Positions 25,745 to 35,060 of a stretch of 41,326 nt of DNA are shown piece by piece. The position numbers were made by a program, and so were the translations under genes. The number at the start of each line of letters is the position of its first letter. Within the stretch, counting starts at the first letter, position 1. This stretch comes from an uncultured Lewinella sp. (GTDB taxonomy: Bacteria; Bacteroidota; Bacteroidia; Chitinophagales; Saprospiraceae), in assembly GCA_937873655.1 (NCBI GenBank), contig CALMYQ010000110.1, positions 1-41,326 of the forward strand. The letters are read 5' to 3'. The notes beneath the pieces are model-generated. The model did no database searches, was not told the DNA's origin, and worked only from the letters and a program-made list of their open reading frames with translations.

Positions 25745-28700
25745 CTATTCCACCACCGCAATTTTACCGGAGCATATCCTCCCCTTCGTATCCAGAATCC
25801 TGAAAAAGTACAAACCTGCCTGCAGCGAATGCCGCCTGAATTTGTATTCCTGCCCATCGAATTGGGCAGTGCGTACCCGCCGGCCGGCAGCATCAAACAA
25901 TTCGAATCGTTTTGTGCCGGGAATGAATTCGGAAGTACTGAAAAAAGCCTCGTCCCGGGTCGGATTGCCCGAGACCTGCCATAAAACGGGATCGGCCAAA
26001 CGGTCGATGGACCGATCAATAATGAGCTGTCCGATAACATGGTAGACGTAATTGGTGAAGATCTCAGGGTTGGCGTCAAAAATGATGGAAGCGGTGTTTT
26101 CGATCCAGGTCCCTTCCGGAAGATCCGCAACCTGGTCGATTTCAAAAGCGAAAAATCCGTTGGATCCGGGCTCGTTGATATTGCTGTCCGGTAAGGCGAT
26201 CGGGTCGAAAAGCACATCGAGCCAATACCCGTCCACGATCCGCCAGGTGTAGGGATGCGATGCGGCAATCGGCCTGAAGGTGCCGGGATCCATTTCTTGG
26301 GGCAGCCGGTCGATCAGCCGTACGCGGAATGCGGTATCTGTACCGGTGTTCTGGAAATTGATCGTGTACCGGATCGGGCGATTGGCCGGAAGCAGCCGGT
26401 CCGGACCAATACCCGTAGGAACGGCCGTTTTCTGATTGGGATCGAAGGCGCCGACCACCTGGCGGCAGTCGAAATCGTAATCCGGAGAACCGCCGTCCAA
26501 CCAATACGAGTTGACCAGTCCCGGGGTCAGGCCGCCGCAATTCTCCAATGAGACTGCCCCTATGGTCCCGTCCTCATATTTGGTGGCTTCCATGCGCCAG
26601 GTGGCGCCTTCGGCGGACATTTCAAAGTTTTTGGACTCCAACGGGCTTAAACTGAAATTTTCGGACTTGACGGCTTCATCATTCCGGAATACGGTAAAGC
26701 TGTGCGGCGCCTGCGTAGCGGCATTCCCGGCATTCTTCAGGTTGAACCTGACCGTTGAATCGCTGATGCAATCAATACTTAATTGAATTTTGGAATACCC
26801 GACCGCCGTAACCGGACATGCGTTTTCCATTTTTGCGAATGCCGCCCAGCAAAGGGTCTGGCCCAGCAAAAAAGTATCGCACGACGTCTTTACGGTCAGC
26901 CTCACGGTGGCAGGTGAAAAAGGCGGCAGGTTTCCCAGGTCGAAAAACAGGGAATCGCCGCTTTGTCCGACCGGCGGCGGTACGGCATCCAGGATCTCAA
27001 AGACAGGCGGTACGACAATCGCAGTCAGGACGCCCTCCGCTGGAACGGAACCGATATTCTGCGTAGTGGCCTCCACCGTAGAGTTGGCCAGGCAGCCCCT
27101 GAAAAAGGGCGGCAATCCCAGGCTGACGGACAATTCGGGACAGGATCCCTCCGGCTTTAACAGGAATTCCGCCCGGATGGTATCGGCCACCACCCCGGGC
27201 ACAATTGAAACCGTATCCTGACAAACCGACCAATTGGACGAGGGGAATTGCGGTAAATCGAGCAGGAATGGGCCGTTGTTCAGGTACCTGAATATGGCGG
27301 CGCCGGCTGCGTCGGTTGCCGTAAGCGCCGGCGACTGGGTGTCGCTGTAAAGGTGTACCTTGACACCGGCTGCATACTTCGGCGGATCATCGGGAAGACA
27401 ATCGCCGTCCGCATCGATCTGTACAGAGGCCACTACCTGGGTCCTGGGGCAATAAACCCAAAGATTCCAGGGTTCGCTGCACGGGCCTGAGCTGTTGTTT
27501 TGGAGGAGAATGTCCTCGTATCTGTATTGCAGGAAACCGCAAATGATTGAAATGGCGCATTCGGACAGGAACGGATTGCCTGCTATAGTGATTTTGCTCC
27601 CGACCGTTGCCAGATTGTCAAGGCCGTTGAGATTCCCAAGATTATAGTTCCCTGAAATCTGGAGGTCTTCTCCAATGGATCTGAGGCTTTCAAGGCCATC
27701 CAGGTTCGGCAACTGACTGTTATTGACAATATAAAGCGATGTGCCGACAGAAATGAGCGAATCCAGGCCATGCAACGTGGTTAACTGGCTGTTGGATCCG
27801 ATCTCAAGGCTGCCGCCGATGGTTGAAAGACGGTTCAACCCGGTCAGGCCGCCCATATTTCCGGAAAGGAAAACGTTCCCACCAACGGTTCTCAGATTGC
27901 TGAATCCGATCAGGCTTCCCAACATCGGGCTGACCGTGATCTCGAGAAAATCACCGATGGCAGAAAGGTTGGAAAGCGCAAGGATATCCTTTAACTTGGG
28001 GTTATTGTTGAACCGCAAACCGCCCAGTAATAGTTCAAGGCTGTCCAATCCGTTGAAGCTTTGCAATTGGTTATTCGACAAAATGGAAATATCGCCGCCG
28101 ATGGTTTTGACCTTGCCCAGCCCTTGAAAGTCGGTGATTTTATTACAGTTCCACATCGACAATCCGCCCAGGGTCGAGATATTTTCCAGCCCGGCAAGGC
28201 TTTCCAGCAGAATATCCGTATCCAAAAACAAGGCGCCTCCGATATGGTTAAGGTGGTTCAGTTCTGCAAGATCTGTCAGCCCAAGGCTGTTGACTATGGC
28301 CAGGTCGCCCCCGACAAATACGAGATTTTCAAGGCCCTGCAAGCTGGTCAGGTTTTCATTGACCAGGAGTTCGAAGTTACCCCCCAGAGAATCTACCGTT
28401 TCCAGCCCGGCCAGATTGGTCAGCAGCATGTTTTCCGCAATGGTAATACCTCCCGGAAAGCGGGCGATGTTCCCCAGGCCGTTCAGGGTAGGCAATGACG
28501 GGTTCAGCCGGATAAAGAGGTCGCCGCCGAGGTTGGAGAGGCTTGTCAGCCCGTTGAGGCTTTGCAGCAAGGGGTTGTTCTCAATGATCAGGTTTTCGCC
28601 GATGGAATCGAGCTGGACCAAACCATCCAGCGCGGTCAATTGGGAGTTACCGCTGATCTCCAGGTATCCGCCGATAGATAACAGGTTGGCGGGTCCGGAC

Positions 28701-29317
28701 AAGTCGCCGAGGGCAGCATTATTTCGGATGAGCAGACTTTGGCCGAGTTGCTGGATATTGCCCAGTCCGTTCAGGCTGTTGAGGGCCGGATTTTCGTCAA
28801 TGTCGATGCTGTTGGCTATCACGGAAAGCTGGGTAAGGGCGTTGATATTCCCCAGATTTGTGTTGCTCCGCAGCTGCAGGGACCCGCCGATGGAGTCCAG
28901 GTTTTCAAGGCCGTTGAGACTGGCCAACTGGCCGTTTTCATGGATCCGCAAATTGCCGCCGATCGCAGTGAGCTTATTTAAGGGCATAAGGTCGGTGACC
29001 GGTACATTGGTCAGCCAAAAATCCATCCCGATATAACGAAGGCTATCCAGGCCGTGCAGGTTGCCGAGCTGGGAAAGATGCTGCAAATAGAGCGTCCCGT
29101 TGATAGCCGTCAGGCCGAGCAACCCGTCCAGGTTGGTAATTTGGCTGTTGATGATATAAACATCTCCTTCGATGACCTTGCAACCCGGATAATTGTTGTG
29201 GAACTCGTCGACCTGGGTTTGGTTCTGGAAAAAAATACCCTCCGGCAGGCACGACTGGCTTTGGCCGCGATAAGCCAGGAATAAAAGCCCGATTAGGAAA
29301 AAAATTGGTTTTTTCAT
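25745..29317 (-). CDS. Secreted leucine-rich repeat protein with DUF7619-like and T9SS sorting domains
   Basis: 1190 aa, ATG at 29317 with signal peptide MKKPIFFLIGLLFLAYRGQSQ. Residues about 56-585 are 22 repeats of about 24 residues with the pattern L-x-GL-xx-L-xx-IGG-x-L-x-I-xx-N-xx-L, resembling receptor L-domain/LRR repeats, closed by a Cys-containing cap (FLSECAISIICGFL). A beta-sandwich region follows (about 620-930, DUF11/CARDB-like), then a DUF7619-like domain (about 960-1095, RYTINFQNTGTDTAFRVRLI ... GTWIENTASIIFDANPEI) and a T9SS sorting domain (GLYFFRILDTKGR). It is a candidate surface adhesin. The gene lies directly upstream of the toxin-antitoxin operon and downstream of another T9SS gene, all on the same strand. 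Confidence 0.9.
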   Translation of the reverse strand: MKKPIFFLIGLLFLAYRGQSQSCLPEGIFFQNQTQVDEFHNNYPGCKVIEGDVYIINSQITNLDGLLGLTAINGTLYLQHLSQLGNLHGLDSLRYIGMDFWLTNVPVTDLMPLNKLTAIGGNLRIHENGQLASLNGLENLDSIGGSLQLRSNTNLGNINALTQLSVIANSIDIDENPALNSLNGLGNIQQLGQSLLIRNNAALGDLSGPANLLSIGGYLEISGNSQLTALDGLVQLDSIGENLIIENNPLLQSLNGLTSLSNLGGDLFIRLNPSLPTLNGLGNIARFPGGITIAENMLLTNLAGLETVDSLGGNFELLVNENLTSLQGLENLVFVGGDLAIVNSLGLTDLAELNHLNHIGGALFLDTDILLESLAGLENISTLGGLSMWNCNKITDFQGLGKVKTIGGDISILSNNQLQSFNGLDSLELLLGGLRFNNNPKLKDILALSNLSAIGDFLEITVSPMLGSLIGFSNLRTVGGNVFLSGNMGGLTGLNRLSTIGGSLEIGSNSQLTTLHGLDSLISVGTSLYIVNNSQLPNLDGLESLRSIGEDLQISGNYNLGNLNGLDNLATVGSKITIAGNPFLSECAISIICGFLQYRYEDILLQNNSSGPCSEPWNLWVYCPRTQVVASVQIDADGDCLPDDPPKYAAGVKVHLYSDTQSPALTATDAAGAAIFRYLNNGPFLLDLPQFPSSNWSVCQDTVSIVPGVVADTIRAEFLLKPEGSCPELSVSLGLPPFFRGCLANSTVEATTQNIGSVPAEGVLTAIVVPPVFEILDAVPPPVGQSGDSLFFDLGNLPPFSPATVRLTVKTSCDTFLLGQTLCWAAFAKMENACPVTAVGYSKIQLSIDCISDSTVRFNLKNAGNAATQAPHSFTVFRNDEAVKSENFSLSPLESKNFEMSAEGATWRMEATKYEDGTIGAVSLENCGGLTPGLVNSYWLDGGSPDYDFDCRQVVGAFDPNQKTAVPTGIGPDRLLPANRPIRYTINFQNTGTDTAFRVRLIDRLPQEMDPGTFRPIAASHPYTWRIVDGYWLDVLFDPIALPDSNINEPGSNGFFAFEIDQVADLPEGTWIENTASIIFDANPEIFTNYVYHVIGQLIIDRSIDRLADPVLWQVSGNPTRDEAFFSTSEFIPGTKRFELFDAAGRRVRTAQFDGQEYKFRRHSLQAGLYFFRILDTKGRICSGKIAVVE

Positions 29318-29390
29318 GTCAAAAGAGTTAGGAAGCGGTTTAGGACCTGATCAGCCTGTAATTTTGAAATAAGAGGTATGATTTTAAAAA

Positions 29391-32300
29391 TTATTCTTGT
29401 TTGATCACCCGCGATACCCCAACCAACCGGCCTTCCGCCAGGATCTGCACAAAATACAATCCGTCCGGCAGGCTGCCCAGATCCATGCCTGTTATAAAAC
29501 TGCCTGGTTGTGCGGCCGCTTCCCGGACTGTCCGCCCGGTCAGATCGGTTATGCGTATGGTCAGGCCCGGCTGTGCAGATTGAGGCAGCTCAATGCTGAA
29601 GGCCCCTGAAGTAGGGTTCGGCCAGATGGCAGGCCCGGCGATGTTTTCCCGATCCGTTGTTTTTACGGTCGCATCCAGCGCGCCCCGCCCGTTCACCGAA
29701 CCGCCGCCGCCCCCGCCGCTGAACCCGCGGATGGTCATTTCGGCATAGTGGTCGCTCCCATAGGTTCCGTGCCGCCAGGTGTCGGGGCCGGCTTCCGGGC
29801 CGTTGGCGTATTCCCAGTAACCCATCTGATCCCAGGCTGAAGCAGCCGGAATGCCGGGATGACCGTATTCCGGGTCGATATTGGAGAAGTCGTGGAAACC
29901 GTTGATCTTATGGAAGTACATGGCCTCGTGGTTAGGCAGGCTTCCGCCTTCCGATTCGATGGCTGTTTTCAGGTCCTGGAAATCCTGTTCGGTATAGTAA
30001 GACCGGATGGTCATGATCGCGTCGGTCTGTTGTTCGGGCGTCAGATCCTGCATCACCCAGAAACGGTTCATTTCATACCATGCGCTCGGGTTGAGGACAA
30101 AGGAGGCAGGCGGACTGGTCACCTTCGACACGCCGCCGTAGGCTCCGATCACCAGGGGCAGGGATGCCGGTTCCATCGAATGCGGATACCCCCTGAGCGA
30201 AAGCAGCAGTTTGTCGTCGTTGAGATCGCTCAGGTCGTCGGCAAGCTGATAAAAATGCACCCAACCCGACGTATCCTGACAAACGCCTGATACAGAAGCA
30301 ACCGACATGGGCAGACTGCCGTGCGCCGCCGGTTCGCGGCCCTGCCATCCAGCCGGGCTCAGCGGCAATACAACCGGCCCGTCAGCCATGATCTTAAGGT
30401 TGTTGTAGCCGCCGGTACTGAAGCCGGTTGCCAATCCCGACACGACCCACCAATAGACCTCGTCCGCATCGAGGGAAAGGAGGGTGTCCTTGCGACCGCC
30501 GGGGCCGTAACCGGTGACGGCAGCGACCAGGTTGGCGTCGGGATCTTCGGGGTCAAAAGCATTTTTGTAAATATACGTATCATAGTTGAACGAAGCCAGC
30601 AGGTAGTCGCCGGTCTCGGCGGGTTGGATCTTGAAGGATTCAAAATTGACCGGCGCAGACTTGCCGGGCGGCACAAACCGGGGATTGCAACGGGTGAAGA
30701 CCGATTCGCGGACCACCAGGTTTTCACCCAACTGGAATACGGTATCCCGTACATGGCCGGCGTCAGAAGGGGAACAAAAGGTACGGATGCTGAACTGGTA
30801 TTCCGTCGAAGGCAATAACCCGTTCAGGACCGCAAACGTGTCGCTCGTGACCAGGGTTTCCGCTCCGGTGGCCGAACCGCCGGCAGCGGGCATGTAGGTC
30901 AGTTTGTAGGAACCGCCGGGTGCTGCATTGTTCCAGCTCAGCGTGGCTGTGGTCGTCGTAGATTCAACCAGGGTGATGCCGTCCACTGCCGGGCAGGTCA
31001 CTTCGCAACCGTCGATGAAAAACGGAAATGAACCGGGCACATGGGGCGCTGTCCCGTCGAAACCGTCGCAGAGGATATAATAGGCGGAGTCCTTTTGTAC
31101 CTCAAACGGCGGGAGCTCGTATTTGGCCGCATCGAAGCCGTAGGCGGTTTTCCAGCACCCCAGATAGGTCCAGCCCTGGTTGCGGGGAACGGTGGTGGCC
31201 GTTTTGACGAAAAAACCGGTGCCTGCCCCTGTATTGCCGCCTAAACCGCCATTCCATTTGATCCGGACCTGACCGTCCTGATTGGCGCGGTAACGGAATA
31301 TCCTTTCACCCATGCTGACATAGAACGGGTAGCAGGCGTTCTGGCTGTAGAGGAAACCGTTAAAATCGGATTCCGCCGGATAAGTATCCTGTTCTTCCAT
31401 GCAATATATGTCCTGAATGGGCACGGGCGGCGTTGTTCCGGCCGGCAGGTCGAACGGTCCCTGCCAGGGCTGCGACTCCGGCGATAAACCGGCGCAATGG
31501 GCCTTGAGATAGATCTGAAGCGGCTGGTAGGATGGAATATTCCTCAACCGGTACCGGATCGTGTCCGCCGAATTGGCGCTGATATTAAAATCCCCGGCTG
31601 TGCCCGCTTCCGGATCCTGACCCTGCAGTACCAACCGCAGGGTCCAGTCATCCGATCCCGGCAGGTACTTTTCCCAGGTAAAGGCGATATCCGCCCAACT
31701 GTAGGTCACGGTATCCACCCCCAGGAAAACGGCCTGGCTGCAAAGGGGCTGCGTTTCCGCCTGGAACGGGCCTTGCCAGCAGGAAGTCCGGGTATCGTCG
31801 CAGCGCTTGCGGATATAGAAGTCATAGGCCGTTCCCGGCAGGAGTCCGCCGGCGCTGACCGTAAAGGTAGAGTCTACCAGGTATGCTCCGGGGGTAGGCG
31901 GCGTACCGCTGTCGGGCGCCGGCGAGGAAACCTGCGCAACGTAAACTTCAATGGAGTCCGCCTCAAAGCCGTCCGGCAGGTAGCTGATGAGGAACGACAG
32001 GGAATCCGTACTGCTGAAAACAGGGGATGCCTGCACCCTGGGAAACGGGCATTGGCTGATGCTGAAATGCGGGTTATTATTTGTATTCTGCATCATGATC
32101 AGGTAGGTCTGACCGGCAGTGAGGGTATCGAACAGGATCGGATCGAGGAAATCAAATCCGGGATCGAGGCATTTCCAGCCTTCTGCCTGACAAACCGCCG
32201 AGGTATCCGGTCGCCAGAAGGTACGGGTTCCGTATTCGAAAAGGTTGATGAAATACGGGCCGGATTGGGCCGGCGTGAAGGCAAAAAACCATTCCGGCGT

Positions 32301-33269
32301 GCCTGTCCCGCAGTTGGATTCCACATAAAAATAGCTCGGATGCCGGGGGATGGTGTCGCAGTTGATCTCCTGACATTCGCTGACCGGAACGGCGTGATTG
32401 CAGGGGATGAACGGGGTATAAAAGGATACGGGTATCCACTGGCTGTGGCTGCCGTCGTCGCAAACCGAGCGGACCGAAATGTTGTAGCCGGTATCCGGGG
32501 TCAGGTCGGTCAGCGCCAGGGTGTCATTGGGCCAACCGGAAATGGTCGGAACGGAAAACTCGTCGGCCACTTCAAAGCCGGTCCCGATAAAGATATCCCA
32601 GGTGGAAGCCGTGCCGTTGCCGGTCCAGGTGATCTGTGCGGTTGTTTCCGTGATATTTTGGGCTGCAGGCGGTTCGGGGAAAGGGCAAACGGGAATGGTG
32701 CTGGTCAGGATTTGCATAAGCCATCGTCCTTCGAATAGGAAATAGCTGCCGTCCGGGGAGTCGTCCGTTACCCAGAGTTTCCATTGCCCGTTGGGATTTT
32801 CATTGAGAAAGGACGCAAAGGTCGGGTTGGGCTGGGTGATGGGTCCTGGCCCGGGCGCCGGAAACGTATCGGTCGGCGAACCGGCATTGGCGGGGTGCAG
32901 GAGAATACCGCTCGTGAAGTATTGCGGGATGTAGGTCGCCTCGGAAGTATAGATCACATTGTTCATTTCAAAAAAAGGACCGGCGGTGCTCAGGTCCGAT
33001 TGCAGGATCATCTTCGTCCCGGCCGGGGATTCCAGCAGGAGATCCAGCCCGGACACATCGCCGTACCCGGTAATTCTCGGAAACATCACCATGACGCCGG
33101 TTGTATAAGCCTGCTGGCCGGAAAAGGACAGTGTGGAAGGGTAGATGTTAGCCGGTTGCCCGTCTTCAACGATGAGGATGTCGTTGCTGTTGGCCTGTAT
33201 CCAGTTTTGTGCGGAAGTTGAAGTAAGTGCTGCCAGACTGAAGAGCAGGAACAGTAGTGTTTTTTGCAT
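29391..33269 (-). CDS. Secreted P-domain/fibronectin type III protein with T9SS sorting domain
   Basis: 1292 aa from the ATG at 33269, which starts a signal peptide (MQKTLLFLLFSLAALTSTSAQ). Residues about 25-200 resemble a proprotein-convertase P-domain (GLDLLLESPAGTKMIL ... NPNGQWKLWVTDDSPDGSYF), a module common on exported Bacteroidota proteins. Fibronectin type III domains follow (for example ITETTAQITWTG, TTATLSWNNAAPGGSYKL), mixed with PPC-like beta domains (EWFFAFTPAQSGPYFINLFE). Near the end a Gly-rich linker (GGGGGG) precedes the T9SS sorting domain (IWPNPTSGAFSIELP ... LPDGLYFVQILAEG). No protease triad was seen, so this is likely structural or adhesive. The gap to the LRR gene is 73 bp. 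Confidence 0.88.
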   Translation of the reverse strand: MQKTLLFLLFSLAALTSTSAQNWIQANSNDILIVEDGQPANIYPSTLSFSGQQAYTTGVMVMFPRITGYGDVSGLDLLLESPAGTKMILQSDLSTAGPFFEMNNVIYTSEATYIPQYFTSGILLHPANAGSPTDTFPAPGPGPITQPNPTFASFLNENPNGQWKLWVTDDSPDGSYFLFEGRWLMQILTSTIPVCPFPEPPAAQNITETTAQITWTGNGTASTWDIFIGTGFEVADEFSVPTISGWPNDTLALTDLTPDTGYNISVRSVCDDGSHSQWIPVSFYTPFIPCNHAVPVSECQEINCDTIPRHPSYFYVESNCGTGTPEWFFAFTPAQSGPYFINLFEYGTRTFWRPDTSAVCQAEGWKCLDPGFDFLDPILFDTLTAGQTYLIMMQNTNNNPHFSISQCPFPRVQASPVFSSTDSLSFLISYLPDGFEADSIEVYVAQVSSPAPDSGTPPTPGAYLVDSTFTVSAGGLLPGTAYDFYIRKRCDDTRTSCWQGPFQAETQPLCSQAVFLGVDTVTYSWADIAFTWEKYLPGSDDWTLRLVLQGQDPEAGTAGDFNISANSADTIRYRLRNIPSYQPLQIYLKAHCAGLSPESQPWQGPFDLPAGTTPPVPIQDIYCMEEQDTYPAESDFNGFLYSQNACYPFYVSMGERIFRYRANQDGQVRIKWNGGLGGNTGAGTGFFVKTATTVPRNQGWTYLGCWKTAYGFDAAKYELPPFEVQKDSAYYILCDGFDGTAPHVPGSFPFFIDGCEVTCPAVDGITLVESTTTTATLSWNNAAPGGSYKLTYMPAAGGSATGAETLVTSDTFAVLNGLLPSTEYQFSIRTFCSPSDAGHVRDTVFQLGENLVVRESVFTRCNPRFVPPGKSAPVNFESFKIQPAETGDYLLASFNYDTYIYKNAFDPEDPDANLVAAVTGYGPGGRKDTLLSLDADEVYWWVVSGLATGFSTGGYNNLKIMADGPVVLPLSPAGWQGREPAAHGSLPMSVASVSGVCQDTSGWVHFYQLADDLSDLNDDKLLLSLRGYPHSMEPASLPLVIGAYGGVSKVTSPPASFVLNPSAWYEMNRFWVMQDLTPEQQTDAIMTIRSYYTEQDFQDLKTAIESEGGSLPNHEAMYFHKINGFHDFSNIDPEYGHPGIPAASAWDQMGYWEYANGPEAGPDTWRHGTYGSDHYAEMTIRGFSGGGGGGSVNGRGALDATVKTTDRENIAGPAIWPNPTSGAFSIELPQSAQPGLTIRITDLTGRTVREAAAQPGSFITGMDLGSLPDGLYFVQILAEGRLVGVSRVIKQE

Positions 33270-33646
33270 GGTGGATTGGTATTTTCGTTTTGGACTCCGG
33301 CATTTCAACCCCGGATTTTTGTGATCTTTGATTTTCGATAGAGTACGTAAACCAGCGCCAGTCCCAGCAACGGGATCGACTGTAGGTGGCGACCTGGGTT
33401 TTCAAATCATGCCGCTTGTTCATGTTGCGTTTTTTCGTGGATTGGTGTATCGGAATATATCGTGATATCAGGTGGAGTGGTGGGTTGTTACCTTTGAACG
33501 CCTTTTTTAACATGAAAAGCACTTCTTGGAATGAAGTACGGGCTTAAACCATAACCGCTTAATTGTTTGTTACAAAATCAATTATATCCAATTTAATGAT
33601 TTCCCAATATTTATTTCTTAAACAGATGGGGTCAAAGTCTTCATTT
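33270..33646. other. Intergenic region, A+T-rich on its right side
   Basis: No supported gene. On the minus strand around 33310-33370 a short stretch encodes a hydrophobic helix followed by basic residues (SIPLLGLALVYVLYRKSK), but it lacks a start in frame, so it is left uncalled. I see no clear promoter for the P-domain gene. Confidence 0.4.
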
Positions 33647-34105
33647 TTACTCAGGAGGATTTAATATTTCAGCAATGGTTTTCATGCCGTAAAAACGAGT
33701 AATTTCTTCCTTTTCAATATCGTTGCCTCTTTCAAATACTCTTTCAATGACCGCTTTTTTTTGTTTTGTCCAGTCTATGGTTTTCATTTTGGTTTCCCAA
33801 AATAAAGCTGGCCTGAGCTTGGAAAAATCAGGATGGGTCGTGTTTTGTTTTTGTTTCTCCCGCTCAATGTCATAATAAACTTGCAGTATCATAAAATAGC
33901 CCTCCTCAAGCCCAAGCGCTTTTTCAATTTTTAAAGCAAGGGCAGTATTCATATTCCGTTTTCCTTTGGTAATAGCGCTTAGCGTTTGCGGAAACTCATG
34001 AATGGAAAGGGCAAACGGCCCTTTTCGCAATTTCCTCCGTTTCAGTTCGCGCTCAAGCATAAAACCCGGGTGAATACCTTTAATAATTTTAATCAGCTGA
34101 TCCAT
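33647..34105 (-). CDS. HigA/XRE-type antitoxin-like regulator with DUF6922-like C-terminus
   Basis: 152 aa from the ATG at 34105; the frame extends upstream to 34159 but that would include the operator. The N-terminal part (IIKGIHPGFMLERELKRRKL, HEFPQTLSAITKGKRNMNTALALKIEKAL) is a HigA-like helix-turn-helix domain. The C-terminal part (LFWETKMKTIDWTKQKKAVIERVFERGNDIEKEEITRFYG) matches the DUF6922 tail often linked to AbiEii-type nucleotidyltransferase toxins. No toxin gene is adjacent on either side, so this looks like an orphan antitoxin or a stand-alone repressor. It is A+T-rich. A perfect 16-bp palindrome sits 11 bp upstream of the start, inside the promoter spacer. Confidence 0.82.
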   Translation of the reverse strand: MDQLIKIIKGIHPGFMLERELKRRKLRKGPFALSIHEFPQTLSAITKGKRNMNTALALKIEKALGLEEGYFMILQVYYDIEREKQKQNTTHPDFSKLRPALFWETKMKTIDWTKQKKAVIERVFERGNDIEKEEITRFYGMKTIAEILNPPE

Positions 34106-34115
34106 GGTACAAAAA

Positions 34116-34131
34116 TAAACAAATTTGTTTA
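34116..34131. promoter_or_regulatory. Perfect palindromic operator TAAACAAATTTGTTTA
   Basis: A 16-bp self-complementary site, 11 bp upstream of the HigA-like start codon. On the minus strand it lies between a TTG and TATTTTTG, with a spacer of about 16 bp, so a bound regulator would block RNA polymerase. Longer flanking arms AAAATAAAC / GTTTATTTT (about 34112-34149) form a second nested inverted repeat. Confidence 0.75.
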
Positions 34132-34207
34132 CACAAAAAAGTTTATTTTTTATGGACATTAGTAGTTGGGGATGAAATTTTCCATAATGAAAGGTTTGTT
34201 TACCGTG

Positions 34208-34236
34208 AACCTTCGCAAACTTGGCGAAGGTTTTTT
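34208..34236 (+). terminator. Intrinsic terminator-like hairpin without an upstream gene
   Basis: Arms AACCTTCGC (34208-34216) and GCGAAGGTT (34224-34232) pair perfectly over 9 bp with a 7-nt loop and are followed by further T's. This is a plus-strand terminator shape, 25 bp before the next gene, yet no plus-strand gene lies upstream. It could act as a leader attenuator, end antisense transcription, or be a dispersed palindrome. Confidence 0.6.
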
Positions 34237-34260
34237 ATTTTCGATCAACCAACCAGTATT

Positions 34261-34938
34261 ATGAGCGAATTTCAATGCTATCAATTCAGGTCTTTCGACC
34301 GGCCCTTGACCGAAAATGAGCGTCACGAGGTAAGCTCATGGTCGAGTCGGGCGCAAGTGAGTTCCCACTCAGCAACCTTTATTTACCATTACGGCGATTT
34401 TCGGTACAGTGAAGAAAAAGCGGTAGAGCAGTATTTCGATGCTATGCTCTATTTTGCCAATTGGGGTACCAGGCGACTATTGCTCCGTTTGCCGGCCGAT
34501 TTGGTCGATGCCGATGCCTTGGAACCATATTGTACCGACAAAGAATGGTCAGATGACTATATCCGGCTGGAAAAAATAGCGCCGCGATTGTCTCGCCTCG
34601 AACCCCCGTCCTTTACGCCTGCGCAACTGCGGGCTAAAAGCGCTGAAGCAAAAACACAGCGCATGGTTGCGGAAAAAAAAGAGGCGACAAAAGCCCACCT
34701 TAAAAAAATGAAGCAGTTTGAAAAAGAAGAAACACAAATGTGGAAGACGGTCGATTTTAATCTATCGCAGAGCTCCGGGAAAGCCTACGATCTGGCGACA
34801 GCTGTACTAAAGGATCTGCAAGATCTGGCCAACTATCAAGGTAAAGAGGAGGCCTTTCGGGAAAAAATGTTGGGGCTTCGGCAACAGCATGCGCGGCGCT
34901 CCGCATTAATTCGGCGCTGGGATAAGGTGGGGTTGTAG
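34261..34938 (+). CDS. Conserved hypothetical protein (family with PLTE...NWGTRRLLLRLP motif)
   Basis: 225 aa. The N-terminal 100 residues (YQFRSFDRPLTENERHEVSS, ATFIYHYGDFRYSEEKAVEQ, YFDAMLYFANWGTRRLLLRL) belong to a widely distributed uncharacterised family that I recognise by sequence pattern but cannot assign a function. The middle part is a highly charged helix rich in Lys and Glu (about 120-165: RAKSAEAKTQRMVAEKKEAT ... KKMKQFEKEETQMW), likely a coiled coil. The C-terminus (LRQQHARRSALIRRWDKVGL) is basic. No signal peptide or membrane segment, so it is probably cytoplasmic. Confidence 0.8.
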   Translation: MSEFQCYQFRSFDRPLTENERHEVSSWSSRAQVSSHSATFIYHYGDFRYSEEKAVEQYFDAMLYFANWGTRRLLLRLPADLVDADALEPYCTDKEWSDDYIRLEKIAPRLSRLEPPSFTPAQLRAKSAEAKTQRMVAEKKEATKAHLKKMKQFEKEETQMWKTVDFNLSQSSGKAYDLATAVLKDLQDLANYQGKEEAFREKMLGLRQQHARRSALIRRWDKVGL

Positions 34939-34972
34939 GGGAATCGGGGATCAAGTGTCCTAAGTATAGCCC

Positions 34973-34998
34973 GGGTTTGAATCGTGATGAGCAAACCC
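34973..34998. terminator. Hairpin between convergent genes
   Basis: GGGTTTG (34973-34979) pairs perfectly with CAAACCC (34992-34998) around a 12-nt loop. It lies between the convergent stops at 34938 and 35061. No strong T-run follows, so the call is tentative. Confidence 0.4.
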
Positions 34999-35060
34999 TG
35001 TTCTGTCGCCGGCCCCCACTTTTACATTTTGCATTCACCGGGGATCTGCTACCTGTAAGG

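Noticed and set aside
33310..33430. Possible small membrane peptide on the minus strand (SIPLLGLALVYVLYRKSK)
   Set aside because: The hydrophobic part has no start codon in frame; joining it to the upstream ATG near 33420 would need a frameshift. Not enough to call.
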